NCBI GenBank assembly: GCA_964461715.1
Contig: CAYWVR010000002.1
Location: 91,918 to 155,917 of the forward strand
DNA from: CAYWVR01 sp964461715
GTDB taxonomy: Bacteria; Planctomycetota; Phycisphaerae; FEN-1346
Length of the DNA stretch: 64,000 nucleotides
Direction: 5' to 3'
Part shown: positions 22,637-31,517 of the stretch, in pieces
Numbering within the stretch: the first letter of the stretch is position 1
Layout of the letters: the number at the start of each line of letters is the position of its first letter
Notes under the pieces: model-generated
Databases searched by the model: none
What the model saw: the letters and a program-made list of their open reading frames with translations, nothing else
Told to the model about the DNA's origin: nothing
Program-made: the position numbers and the translations under genes

Positions 22637-24012
22637 CGCCACGCGTCTCATCCCGAGACGACGTCCGACGTCGCCGCCCCAAGGGTGCGCGCCCTCATGT
22701 CTGCATGTTCGTCAACAACCCGGGCCTGCGGGACCCGCGCGTGACGCGTGAGGCCGAGGTCGCGGTCGAGGCGGGATTCGACGTGACGGTCGTCGCCTGC
22801 CAGAACCACGACGAGGACGGTCCGACGCGCGTCCTCCAGCGGGGCGTGGAGTTCCTGCGGCCCAAGGTCGGGTCCAGCCGTCTGGCCGGGGCCTTGAGGC
22901 ACGTCCTCGGCCTCCGCCGGACGTTCTCCGCATCGCCGGCCGCGCCCCGCGAGGCGTCTCCGTCCGCAGACGCGTCGGCGACGGCCGCGGAAAAGGCAAG
23001 GCCCAGTCTGATGCGTCGCCTGCACGGATGGGGATGGGGATGGCGGCGGACGCTGGTCAGCCTCGGCCAACGGATTCGTCTCGGCCTTGCCGTGTCGGCC
23101 GACGCCTACCATGCGCACGACTGCGACACCCTTCCGATCGCGTGGCTCTGCGCGCGCCTGCGCGGGAAACCCTTCATCTACGACTCGCACGAACTCTGGG
23201 TCGATTGGAAACGGATGCGCGGGGCCGGCCGATGGCGCCTCGCACTTTGGAGGGCGCTCGAAGCGACCTTCTGCCGGCAGAGCGCCCTATGCGTGACGGT
23301 CAGCGAGGGACTGGCGGAGATTCTGCGGCGCGAACTGGGCTTGAGGCGACTGGCCGTGGTCCGGAACTGCGCCCGGCGGCCGCGGGCGCTCCCGACGGAC
23401 ACCCACCTCGCCGGCCGCGCCCAGGTCCGGGCGGAGCTGGGCCTCGGGCCCGACGCGCCGGTCACGATCTATCAGGGCGGCCTGTGGCCCTACCGGGGAC
23501 TGGAGACGCTGATCCGTGCCGCGACGCACGTGCCGAAGGTCTCGGTCCTCATCGTCGGCCCGATCACACCGTACGCGGAGTCGCTCCGCGCCCTGTCGAT
23601 CGAGCACCGTGCGGCCAACGTCCGCTTCCTGGGCCACCAGCCGGAGGAGCGGCGGTCGGCGCTGATGGGCGCGGCCGACCTGGGAGTCGTCCTGATCCAG
23701 GACGGAGGGTTGTCGTACCGGCACTCCTTTGCCAACAAGAACGGCGAGTACTTCGCGCACGGCCTTCCGGTCCTGGCGTCGGACCTGCCGGAGCATCGTC
23801 GGGTGCTGATGCGTGTGGGCGCAGCCCTGCTCGCCGACCCGGAGTCGGCGTCCGACGTGGCGGCCAAGATACAGGCATTCTTCAGGATGACGAAAGCCCA
23901 GCGGCGCGGGCTCGCCGCCCTCGCCCGGTCCTTTGTGGACCGGGAGCTGAACATGGACGTGCAGTTCCGCCCCGTCCTAGACTTCTATCTGGCCCTCGGG
24001 CGGAACCGGTGA
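22633..24012 (+). CDS. GT4 glycosyltransferase, first of a recombined pair
   Basis: A 459-residue GT-B glycosyltransferase. The N-terminal acceptor domain has VCMFVNNPGLRDPRVTREAE, an Ala/Ser-rich linker, AYHAHDCDTLPIAWL and FIYDSHELWVDW. The C-terminal donor domain has TIYQGGLWPYRGLETLI, VRFLGHQPEERRSALMGAADLGVVL and NKNGEYFAHGLPVLASDLPEHR. GAGGTGG eight bases upstream supports the ATG. Its bases 22699-23213 are almost identical to those of the following gene, while the C-terminal parts are only moderately similar, so the two enzymes probably share an acceptor but use different donors. Confidence 0.85.
   Translation: MTPRVSSRDDVRRRRPKGARPHVCMFVNNPGLRDPRVTREAEVAVEAGFDVTVVACQNHDEDGPTRVLQRGVEFLRPKVGSSRLAGALRHVLGLRRTFSASPAAPREASPSADASATAAEKARPSLMRRLHGWGWGWRRTLVSLGQRIRLGLAVSADAYHAHDCDTLPIAWLCARLRGKPFIYDSHELWVDWKRMRGAGRWRLALWRALEATFCRQSALCVTVSEGLAEILRRELGLRRLAVVRNCARRPRALPTDTHLAGRAQVRAELGLGPDAPVTIYQGGLWPYRGLETLIRAATHVPKVSVLIVGPITPYAESLRALSIEHRAANVRFLGHQPEERRSALMGAADLGVVLIQDGGLSYRHSFANKNGEYFAHGLPVLASDLPEHRRVLMRVGAALLADPESASDVAAKIQAFFRMTKAQRRGLAALARSFVDRELNMDVQFRPVLDFYLALGRNR
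22699..23213 (+). repeat. 515-bp direct repeat, copy 1
   Basis: This segment matches 24087-24601 base for base except for two silent differences seen by eye (at 22743 and 23193). It covers most of the N-terminal domain of the first GT4 gene. Flanking sequence diverges abruptly on both sides. Confidence 0.95.
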
Positions 24013-24017
24013 CGGAC

Positions 24018-25391
24018 ATGACCTCGAGTCGCTCAACATGCCGCGACACCGTCGTGGAGGCGATCGCCCGCCCCGCGCGCGTGCGCGTCTGCATGTTCGT
24101 CAACAACCCGGGCCTGCGGGACCCGCGCGTAACGCGTGAGGCCGAGGTCGCGGTCGAGGCGGGATTCGACGTGACGGTCGTCGCCTGCCAGAACCACGAC
24201 GAGGACGGTCCGACGCGCGTCCTCCAGCGGGGCGTGGAGTTCCTGCGGCCCAAGGTCGGGTCCAGCCGTCTGGCCGGGGCCTTGAGGCACGTCCTCGGCC
24301 TCCGCCGGACGTTCTCCGCATCGCCGGCCGCGCCCCGCGAGGCGTCTCCGTCCGCAGACGCGTCGGCGACGGCCGCGGAAAAGGCAAGGCCCAGTCTGAT
24401 GCGTCGCCTGCACGGATGGGGATGGGGATGGCGGCGGACGCTGGTCAGCCTCGGCCAACGGATTCGTCTCGGCCTTGCCGTGTCGGCCGACGCCTACCAT
24501 GCGCACGACTGCGACACCCTTCCGATCGCGTGGCTCTGCGCGCGCCTGCGCGGGAAACCCTTCATCTACGACTCGCACGAGCTCTGGGTCGATTGGAAAC
24601 GCATGGGCGGCGTGGGTCGCGTACCCGTCGCCCTCTGGGAGATGGCCGAGCGGGCGTTCGTCCGGCAGGCCGCCGCGTGCGTGACGGTCAGCGAGGACAT
24701 GGCGGCGTTGCTGAAGCGCCGCCATAGCCTCGGCTGCATGCTCGTCGTCCGGAACTGTCCCCGCCGAGGGACCTCGGAAGCGACCGTGCCGCGCGACGTC
24801 GCCCGCCGGGCGTGCGGCATCGAGAACGGCCAGCGGATCGTCCTCTACCAGGGCGGCCTTTGGGCGAACCGCGGACTCGACGTCCTGGTCGAGAGCGCCC
24901 GGCACGTCCCGGAGGTGGACGTTCTGCTCGTGGGGCGGCTCAATTCGTACGGGGCCGGGCTCCAGCAGATCCGTCGCGACCTGGGCTGCCGCAACGTCCG
25001 TTTCCTGGGCCACAGGGACGAGGCCGAGCGCAACGCCTTGATGGCCGCGGCGGACCTGGGCGTCGTCCTGACGCAGGACCGCTCGCTCTCATATCGGCTG
25101 ACCCTGTCAAACAAGATCTTCGAGTACTTCGCGAACGGGCTGCCCGTGCTGGCGTCGGACCTGCCGCCCCACCGGCGGATTGAGGCGCAGACGGGCGCCT
25201 GCCGGCTCACGAATCCGGAGGACGCGGTGATTCTGGCCGAGGACATCCGCCGCTTCTTCTCGATGGACGAAACCGGTCGGCGCCGGATGGGCGAGCGGGC
25301 CCGCCGCGCCGCCCTCGACCAACTCAACATGGAACGCCAGATGACCCCGCTCCTCGAACTCTACCGCGGCGTCGCGCGGATCGGGCGATAG
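24018..25391 (+). CDS. GT4 glycosyltransferase, second of a recombined pair
   Basis: A 457-residue GT-B glycosyltransferase. Residues 24-195 (VCMFVNNPGL through WVDWKRM) are identical to the upstream paralog. Beyond them the donor domain is different: IVLYQGGLWANRGLDVLVES, VRFLGHRDEAERNALMAAADLGVVLTQD, NKIFEYFANGLPVLASDLPPHRR. The first 23 residues also differ. It follows its paralog after five bases. The sharp boundary, which falls just before the linker into the donor domain, suggests recent gene conversion or a domain swap rather than simple duplication. Confidence 0.85.
   Translation: MTSSRSTCRDTVVEAIARPARVRVCMFVNNPGLRDPRVTREAEVAVEAGFDVTVVACQNHDEDGPTRVLQRGVEFLRPKVGSSRLAGALRHVLGLRRTFSASPAAPREASPSADASATAAEKARPSLMRRLHGWGWGWRRTLVSLGQRIRLGLAVSADAYHAHDCDTLPIAWLCARLRGKPFIYDSHELWVDWKRMGGVGRVPVALWEMAERAFVRQAAACVTVSEDMAALLKRRHSLGCMLVVRNCPRRGTSEATVPRDVARRACGIENGQRIVLYQGGLWANRGLDVLVESARHVPEVDVLLVGRLNSYGAGLQQIRRDLGCRNVRFLGHRDEAERNALMAAADLGVVLTQDRSLSYRLTLSNKIFEYFANGLPVLASDLPPHRRIEAQTGACRLTNPEDAVILAEDIRRFFSMDETGRRRMGERARRAALDQLNMERQMTPLLELYRGVARIGR
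24087..24601 (+). repeat. 515-bp direct repeat, copy 2
   Basis: Second copy, offset by 1388 bases from the first, inside the following GT4 gene. Both substitutions relative to copy 1 (24131 and 24581) leave the protein unchanged. Confidence 0.95.
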
Positions 25392-25400
25392 GAGAGCGTC

Positions 25401-26378
25401 GTGCCTGAATCCCGACCGGAAACCTCCCGGCTGACCCTCGCCGCGGTTATCCCCGTCTACAACCAGCGGGAGACCGTGTGTGCGGCCATCGACAGCGTCC
25501 TGGCTCAGACGCGGCCGGCCGACGAGATCATCGTCGTCGACGACGGGTCGACGGACGGGTCGGGGGACCTGGTGGCCCGCCAGTACGGCGACCGCGTCCG
25601 CCTCATCCGCCAGGAGAACCGCGGCGCGGGCGGAGCCTTCAACACCGGCATCCGCGCCGGCTCCACCGACCTCATCTCGCTCCTCGGCGCCGACGACGGA
25701 TGGATGCCCGACCGGCTCGAGAAACAGGTCGCCTTTATGGAGGCCCATCCCGACTGCATGCTCAGCTTCACGGCCGCCGAGCTTCGCGACGAGATCAACG
25801 ACCGCGTCCTTCTCGAGAACACCGAGATCGACAAGGAGCGGTACGTCACCCGGTACTTCTTCCGCGACGAGAACCTTCCCGCCGGCAACGGCGTCATGGT
25901 GCGGCGGGAGGTGTTCGAGGAGCTCGGGTACTTCGACGAATCGCTCCGCCGGTGCCAGGACACGGACATGTGGCTGCGGATCATGATCCGCTACGGCTTC
26001 GAGCACATCCCCGAGCCGCTCGTCTGGGTCCACCGGGGGCAGCATCGCACGATGACGGACCACTCGAAAGGCTTCCGGTACCACGAGGTGTATTACGCGA
26101 AGCACCGGTACACCTTTGGTCGCGGGTGGCGCGGCCAGGCCATCTGGCGGGCCGGATACGGCGCGGCCCTGCGGTTCCACGCCATCTGGTACTTCCGCCA
26201 GAAGAAGGGCGGCCTCGCGATGCGCGAGCTCATGAAGGCCGTCCTCGTCTGGCCCTTCTTCAACCCGACGTGGGTGGTGCGGGCGGCTTCCGAGTACCTC
26301 CTCGGCACCGCCGCCTACGATCATGTCGTCTCCCGGGTCAAACGGTTCCCCGGACTGCGTCCCGAGGCGAGGGGATAG
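25401..26378 (+). CDS. GT2 family glycosyltransferase
   Basis: A 325-residue GT-A fold inverting glycosyltransferase. LAAVIPVYNQRETVCAAIDSVLAQTRPADEIIVVDDGSTDGS is the classical nucleotide-binding start, ENRGAGGAFNTGIRAGSTDLISLLGADDGW supplies the metal-binding acidic motif (ADD in place of the common DxD), and EELGYFDESLRRCQDTDMWLRI carries the catalytic-base region. The C-terminal 100 residues are basic and aromatic, suited to membrane contact. A GTG start with GGAG eight bases upstream. It probably adds one sugar of the repeat unit. Confidence 0.88.
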   Translation: MPESRPETSRLTLAAVIPVYNQRETVCAAIDSVLAQTRPADEIIVVDDGSTDGSGDLVARQYGDRVRLIRQENRGAGGAFNTGIRAGSTDLISLLGADDGWMPDRLEKQVAFMEAHPDCMLSFTAAELRDEINDRVLLENTEIDKERYVTRYFFRDENLPAGNGVMVRREVFEELGYFDESLRRCQDTDMWLRIMIRYGFEHIPEPLVWVHRGQHRTMTDHSKGFRYHEVYYAKHRYTFGRGWRGQAIWRAGYGAALRFHAIWYFRQKKGGLAMRELMKAVLVWPFFNPTWVVRAASEYLLGTAAYDHVVSRVKRFPGLRPEARG

Positions 26379-26382
26379 GGCC

Positions 26383-27582
26383 GTGAGAGTCGCCCTTCTA
26401 TCCGGACCGGCCGTCAGCGCCCGCCACGGGTCGGGCGTCCAGATCCTGCGCCTCTTCGAGGGCGCCCGGGACGACGTCCGACACCTGTACTGGCGGGGCA
26501 CCGCCGGGCCGGAGAGCGACCTGCCCCACGCCCACTACCTCAAGACGCTGCCCGGCCTGAAGCGGCTTCGCGGCGGGCGACTGATGGATCTTGCGGAGCG
26601 GGCCCTAGGGGTGGCGTGGTGGGACGGAGACCGGGTCAACGCCGCCAAGCTCGAGCGGCTGCTCCGAGACCGCGGGTGGGGTTGCGATGTCGCCTACGTC
26701 TGTGTCGCGCGCGAAACCGAGGCCCGCGAGGCCCTCTCCATCCTCGACGTCCTCGACCGACCCTACGTGGTCCACCTGATGGACCTCTGCCACGACGAGG
26801 GCCTCGACCCGGAGCGGATGCCCGGCTACCGGCGGCTGCTCGGGGAGGCGGCAACGGTCTTCGCGGCGAGCGCGCCGATGGCCGAACAGGCCCGGAAGGT
26901 GCGGGCCGACAACGTCCGGGCGGTCGCGCTCGCGAAGACGGTCGGCGGGCGGGCGTCGCCGCCGCCCGATGCCGACGGTCGGACGCGCCTTATTCTCCTC
27001 GGCAGCCTGGGAAGCGCCGACAACCCGGCCCTCGCCCTTCTGGACGAGGCCTGGCCGGCGCTTGAGCGACGGGTGCCCGGATTCGAGTGCCTCTACATGG
27101 GCCAGCATGTCCACCTGCTACCGTCCCGCCTGCGCGAACGCGTGACGTGCCCCGGGCGGCTCGACCTGGAGACCTTCGAGCGGAAGCTCCTGACGGGCCA
27201 TCTCGCGTATCTGCCCTCGCCGCGCGCGATGGATTGCTACGGGCGCTTTGCGCCGGTGGCCCGAATCGTCGATTACTTCATGGCGGGCCTGCCCGTTCTG
27301 TATTCGATCGCGAAGGGCTCGGCGCCCGAGGGGCTGCTCCGCGAGATGGCCCCCGCGACGGCCCGCGTAGATTCCCCCTCGGGGCTGGTCGACGCGGCGG
27401 CGCGGCTGGCAGCGCCCGCGGCGTGGCAAGCCGCCGGCGACCGGGTCCGCGCCTACGCCGAGACGCACTTCGACCTGGCGCGCCTGAGAGACGAGGTCAT
27501 GACGGCGATCGAGCAGGCCACCTCGGCTCCGCGGGGCGCAGGTGCCGAACCGTCCCGAGAGGACGTTCATGCGAAACGGTGA
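26383..27582 (+). CDS. Glycosyltransferase-like protein
   Basis: A 399-residue protein with the two-lobed layout of GT-B enzymes. The start VRVALLSGPAVSARHGSGVQILRLFEGA resembles an acceptor-side loop; the middle has DVLDRPYVVHLMDLCHDEGLDP and VFAASAPMAEQARKV; the donor lobe has LILLGSLGSADNPALALLDEAWPAL and a VARIVDYFMAGLPVLYSIAKG segment that ends in the usual family position. The GTG lies four bases after the previous stop. The sequence is more divergent than the other GT4 proteins here, so the assignment to a family is less certain. Confidence 0.68.
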   Translation: MRVALLSGPAVSARHGSGVQILRLFEGARDDVRHLYWRGTAGPESDLPHAHYLKTLPGLKRLRGGRLMDLAERALGVAWWDGDRVNAAKLERLLRDRGWGCDVAYVCVARETEAREALSILDVLDRPYVVHLMDLCHDEGLDPERMPGYRRLLGEAATVFAASAPMAEQARKVRADNVRAVALAKTVGGRASPPPDADGRTRLILLGSLGSADNPALALLDEAWPALERRVPGFECLYMGQHVHLLPSRLRERVTCPGRLDLETFERKLLTGHLAYLPSPRAMDCYGRFAPVARIVDYFMAGLPVLYSIAKGSAPEGLLREMAPATARVDSPSGLVDAAARLAAPAAWQAAGDRVRAYAETHFDLARLRDEVMTAIEQATSAPRGAGAEPSREDVHAKR

Positions 27583-28783
27583 GCCGCGATACCTTCTGCT
27601 CTCGGAGCAGTATCTGCCCTTGAAGGGCGGGCACATCGTCCTCATGCACGAACTGGCGAAACGGATCGGCGGCGTGACGGTGGTGACGGCGGCAGCGCCG
27701 GAACGCCCGGCGACCGAGACCATCGACGGCGTCGAGGTGCGGCGGGTGGACCTCGACCGCCGGGCGTACCTCCGACCGGAGTCCCTGGCCCTGTACGCGA
27801 ACCTCTTCATCCAGACGGCCCGGCTGGCGAAGCGGGTACGGCCGGCGGCCTTGCTGGCCGCCCGGGTCCTGCCGGAGGGGCTCATCGCGACGGCCGTGGG
27901 CCGCCTCCGAGACCTGCCCGCGCTGATCTTCGCGCACGGCGAGGAGATCACGCCGTGGCTGCCCGGCCTCGATCGCGCCTCCTCCCGCCGCATGACCTCC
28001 CGCATCAAGGGCCGGTGCGTATGGCACGCGTATCGCGGGGCCGCCCGCATCATCGCCAACAGCCGCTTCACACGCGACCTCCTGGCCCGCGGCGGGCTGC
28101 CGAAGAAGCGCATCCGCATCGTCCATCCCGGCACCGACCCGGAGCGATTCCGTCCCGGCCTGCCGGACGGCGGGACGGCCGCGAGGCTCGGCCTCGAAGA
28201 CAAGCGAGTGCTTTTGACCGTGGGCCGGGTGACGTGGCGAAAGGGCCAGGACACGGTCGTCCGGGCCCTGCCGACGATCCTCGAGACGGTCCCCGACACC
28301 GTCTACGCGGTGGCGGGAACGGGCCCGATGGAGGACGACCTCCGCCGCCTGGCGCGCGAGTGCGGCGTCGGGGACCACGTCCGATTGCTCGGCGAAGTGT
28401 CCGATGAGGACCTGCTCGGGCTCTACCACCTGGCCGACGTGTTCGTCATGGCGGGAAGGGTGTCCGAGGGGACCCGGGACGTCGAAGGCTTCGGCATCGT
28501 CTTCCTGGAAGCCGGGGCCTGCGGGGTGCCGGTGATCGCGGGCCAGGCCGGCGGGGTCGGCGACGCCGTCGTCAACGGTCAAACGGGTCTGCGGGTGGAC
28601 GGACGCGACCCCGACGCCGTGGCGGAGGCCTGCCGGCGGCTGCTGACGGATGCCGGGCTGGCCCGCCGCATGGGCGAGGCCGGCCGGCGCCGGGCGGTCG
28701 AGGAGTTCTCGTGGGACCGGGTTGCGGAACAGGCCCGGCAGGTGCTTGAAGAAGCGTCAGGAGACCGGCGATGCCTCCTCTGA
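27569..28783 (+). CDS. GT4 family glycosyltransferase
   Basis: A 404-residue GT4 enzyme of the PimB/GumH-like type. Visible are YLPLKGGHIVLMHELAKRIGG, ALIFAHGEEITPWLPG, ANSRFTRDLLARGGLPKKRIRIVHPGTDPERFRP, LLTVGRVTWRKGQDTVVRALP and the donor motif EGFGIVFLEAGACGVPVIAGQAGG, whose two Glu residues bind the nucleotide sugar. AGAGG stands six bases before the ATG, which lies inside the end of the preceding gene (14-base overlap). Confidence 0.9.
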   Translation: MRNGEPRYLLLSEQYLPLKGGHIVLMHELAKRIGGVTVVTAAAPERPATETIDGVEVRRVDLDRRAYLRPESLALYANLFIQTARLAKRVRPAALLAARVLPEGLIATAVGRLRDLPALIFAHGEEITPWLPGLDRASSRRMTSRIKGRCVWHAYRGAARIIANSRFTRDLLARGGLPKKRIRIVHPGTDPERFRPGLPDGGTAARLGLEDKRVLLTVGRVTWRKGQDTVVRALPTILETVPDTVYAVAGTGPMEDDLRRLARECGVGDHVRLLGEVSDEDLLGLYHLADVFVMAGRVSEGTRDVEGFGIVFLEAGACGVPVIAGQAGGVGDAVVNGQTGLRVDGRDPDAVAEACRRLLTDAGLARRMGEAGRRRAVEEFSWDRVAEQARQVLEEASGDRRCLL

Positions 28784-30141
28784 AGACCTTGCTGTTCCTG
28801 GCCGGTTTTGTGGCGGCCACCGTCGGGTGTCTCTGGTTCCCGCTGGCGGGGGTCCTGGGATACGTCCTGCACTACAGCATCGGACCGGAACGCCAGTGGT
28901 GGGAGGCCCCGATCAGCCACCTCCACCTGCGCTACTCGTTCACGCTGGCAGCCGCCACGGCCATCGGTTTGCTGCTCCACCATCGCAAGCTCCGTTGGGG
29001 CGACCGGCTCCTGACGAAGCAGGAAGTCCTGATGCTCGTGTTCCTGGGCGTGGTGTGGCTCACGTTCCTGATGGGCGACACGACGCGGGAGTCAAGCGCG
29101 GTCGTGGATCACCCCTCCATGAAGGTCACAAAAGTTTTTATCTTCACGCTCATGTTAACACACATCGTGACGAGGCAACAAGACCTGAACCTCCTGTTCT
29201 GGGCCTTCACCAGCGGCGCTTTGATCCTCGGTCTCCAGGCTTACTACACGCCGCGGTACATGTTCATGCAAGGGCGGCTCGAGACGATCGGCGGCCCGGA
29301 CTTCGCCGAGGCCAACAGCCTGGCGGCGTACCTGGCGGCCCTGCTGCCGATCATCGGCGTCCAGTTCATGCGGAGCCGCTGGCCGGCCCGCATCGCGTGC
29401 CTGGCGGCGGGGGGGCTCGCCTGCAACGCCATCATCCTGACCCGAAGCCGCGGGGCGATCGTCGCGCTGGCCGCCGGGGGAATCGCGGCCCTCTTCATGG
29501 CCCCGAAACGGTACCGCGCAGCGGTGGCCGTCGGGCTGGTCGTGGCTCTGGTCGGGTTCGTGTATCTCGGCGACGTCGGCTTCATGGGCCGCATGAGCAC
29601 GCTGAACTCCCCCGCGGGCGAACTCGACGAGTCCGCCCAGAGCCGCATCGCCATCTGGCGGGGAGGCCTGAAGATGATCGCGGCCCACCCGCTGGGCGTC
29701 GGGCCGGGCAACTTCCTCCAGACCATCGGCCACTACGCGCCGAACCACGCGAATCGCGACGCACACAGCACGCTCATCCGCTGCGCCGCCGAGCTGGGCT
29801 TGGTGGGGCTCATCGTGCTCATCGTGCTGATCGTCAACGCCTTCCGCGTCTTGCGCAACACCCACGCCCGTCTCGTGCGCCACCGGTCCAAGGCCGACGC
29901 CCCCCTCCTCCTCTACACGTACGCCGCCATGTTGGCCCTGATCATCTACCTGATATGCGGCTTCTTCGGCTCGTTCGTGTACATCGAGGTCTTCTGGTGG
30001 CTGCTCGCGCTGCCCGTGTGCCTGAGCCGCGCCGTCGAGAACGCGGTCGCGCAGCCCTTGGAGGAGGGTGCGCCGAGCCGCAAACGCGCCGTCTCCCGCA
30101 CGCGAAGCCGGACGCCCCGACCGCAAGTGGAGGTCACGTGA
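28771..30141 (+). CDS. O-antigen ligase/Wzy-type polymerase, exosortase-associated
   Basis: A 456-residue polytopic membrane protein with about 10-12 hydrophobic segments. FLMGDTTRESSAVVDHPSMKVTKVFIFTLM, GPDFAEANSLAAYLAALLPI and the periplasmic-loop signature AAHPLGVGPGNFLQTIGHYAPN with a following AHSTLIRCAAELGLVGLI are typical of the O-antigen-ligase-like proteins that accompany exosortase A. It would polymerise repeat units or transfer glycan to protein or lipid in the periplasm. The C-terminal 40 residues are a basic cytoplasmic tail. It overlaps the upstream gene by 13 bases and the downstream ligase gene by four. Confidence 0.88.
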   Translation: MPPLKTLLFLAGFVAATVGCLWFPLAGVLGYVLHYSIGPERQWWEAPISHLHLRYSFTLAAATAIGLLLHHRKLRWGDRLLTKQEVLMLVFLGVVWLTFLMGDTTRESSAVVDHPSMKVTKVFIFTLMLTHIVTRQQDLNLLFWAFTSGALILGLQAYYTPRYMFMQGRLETIGGPDFAEANSLAAYLAALLPIIGVQFMRSRWPARIACLAAGGLACNAIILTRSRGAIVALAAGGIAALFMAPKRYRAAVAVGLVVALVGFVYLGDVGFMGRMSTLNSPAGELDESAQSRIAIWRGGLKMIAAHPLGVGPGNFLQTIGHYAPNHANRDAHSTLIRCAAELGLVGLIVLIVLIVNAFRVLRNTHARLVRHRSKADAPLLLYTYAAMLALIIYLICGFFGSFVYIEVFWWLLALPVCLSRAVENAVAQPLEEGAPSRKRAVSRTRSRTPRPQVEVT

Positions 30142-31517
30142 CCGTGCCGCACGCACTCCGAACCGCGATCTCCGCCGCCTATCACGCCCTCGCGCCGGCC
30201 CTCCGGCCGCGCGGGTTCATGGGCCGGTTTCGCGCGGCCCGGGCGGCCCGGGACGGGGCGGAATGGGACCCGCCCGAGGCGGTCTGGGCCCGTCAGCGCG
30301 ACCGTATCAACGCGCTGCTCGAAACGGCGCGGACGCACGTGCCGTACTACCGTCGTCTGGCGGCGGTCGGCCGGATCCCCCCCCATATCGAGCGGCCGGA
30401 GGACCTCGCCGAGGCGCCGATCCTCACGAAGGCAATCATCCGGGCCGAAGGGCGCGACCTGCTGGCCGAGAACTTCCCGCCCGAACGACTCCACGCCACG
30501 GCGACCGGCGGCTCGACCGGCGAACCGCTCCACTTCTGGAACGACGCCGACGCCGTCCTCGCCGCCAACGCCGGCGAAGCCTGGGCCCTGTCCGTTGCCG
30601 GCGTCGGCCTGGCGGACCCCGTGGCGTACCTCTGGGGGGCGGCCCGGTTCGAGCGGGCGATGGGGCGGGACCTCAAGGACCACCTCGTCCAGCTCCTGAA
30701 CAACCGGTGCGTCGTCGACTGCTTCCACATGAAACGCGACGATCTGGCCGCCGCCCATCGCCGGTTCACGCGGTTCGGCCCGGCGGCGCTGCTCGGGTAC
30801 TCGAGCGCCCTGGTGGAGCTGGCCCGGTACCTCAAGACCGAGGGCCGCCGCCCGAGCTACCCGGACCGCGCGGTCATCAGCGCGGCCGAGGTCCTCGACG
30901 ACGTCTCGCGCGAGGTGCTGGAGGAGACTTTCGGCGGGCCCGTCTTCGACCGGTACGGAAGCCGCGAGATGGGCCTCATCGCCATGGAGTGCGATCGGCA
31001 TCGGGGCCTGCACGTCGACGCGGAGAACGTTTTCGTCGAGCTGGTCGAGGCGCCGGACGCGCCGGGCCTTTCGCGCATCGTCGTTACACGGCTGAACCAG
31101 TTCAGCATGCCGTTCCTGCGGTACGACAGCGGCGACCTGGCCGAGGGCCCCCTCGAGACGTGCCCCTGCGGACGGGGGTACGCGGTGCTCAAGCGCGTCG
31201 TTGGACGCGTCACCGAGACGATCCGGTTCCCGGACGGCGGCTCGCTGCCCGGCGAGATCTTCCCGCACCTCTTCAAGGACTGCGGGATCCTCTCGTATCG
31301 GGTGGTGCAGGCTGAGGACTACGCCGTCGACGTCGAGCTCGTGCGCACGCCCGACCAGACCGAGGCCCAGGACGCCACCCTCCGCCGCATCGTCCGCGAG
31401 CATCTCGGCAAGGACGTGCCGGTGACGTTCCGCTACGCCGAGGCGATCGAGCGATCGCGCACGGGCAAGCTCCTGCCCGTCAGCAGCCATGCCCCGCGCG
31501 ACGGAGGCTCCAGATGA
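30138..31517 (+). CDS. CapK/PaaK-like adenylate-forming enzyme (first copy)
   Basis: A 459-residue member of the phenylacetate-CoA ligase-like family (CapK of capsule loci). Key motifs are the phosphate-binding ATGGSTGEPLHFW, FDRYGSREMGLIAMEC, LRYDSGD and, near the C-terminus, SRTGKLLPV with the lysine expected for adenylation; CPCGRGY is a likely zinc-site relic. Such enzymes activate a carboxylic acid as acyl-adenylate; in polysaccharide clusters they are thought to supply acyl or aromatic substituents. GTGA overlap with the polymerase gene gives the start. A second, diverged copy lies six genes downstream. Confidence 0.82.
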   Translation: MTVPHALRTAISAAYHALAPALRPRGFMGRFRAARAARDGAEWDPPEAVWARQRDRINALLETARTHVPYYRRLAAVGRIPPHIERPEDLAEAPILTKAIIRAEGRDLLAENFPPERLHATATGGSTGEPLHFWNDADAVLAANAGEAWALSVAGVGLADPVAYLWGAARFERAMGRDLKDHLVQLLNNRCVVDCFHMKRDDLAAAHRRFTRFGPAALLGYSSALVELARYLKTEGRRPSYPDRAVISAAEVLDDVSREVLEETFGGPVFDRYGSREMGLIAMECDRHRGLHVDAENVFVELVEAPDAPGLSRIVVTRLNQFSMPFLRYDSGDLAEGPLETCPCGRGYAVLKRVVGRVTETIRFPDGGSLPGEIFPHLFKDCGILSYRVVQAEDYAVDVELVRTPDQTEAQDATLRRIVREHLGKDVPVTFRYAEAIERSRTGKLLPVSSHAPRDGGSR

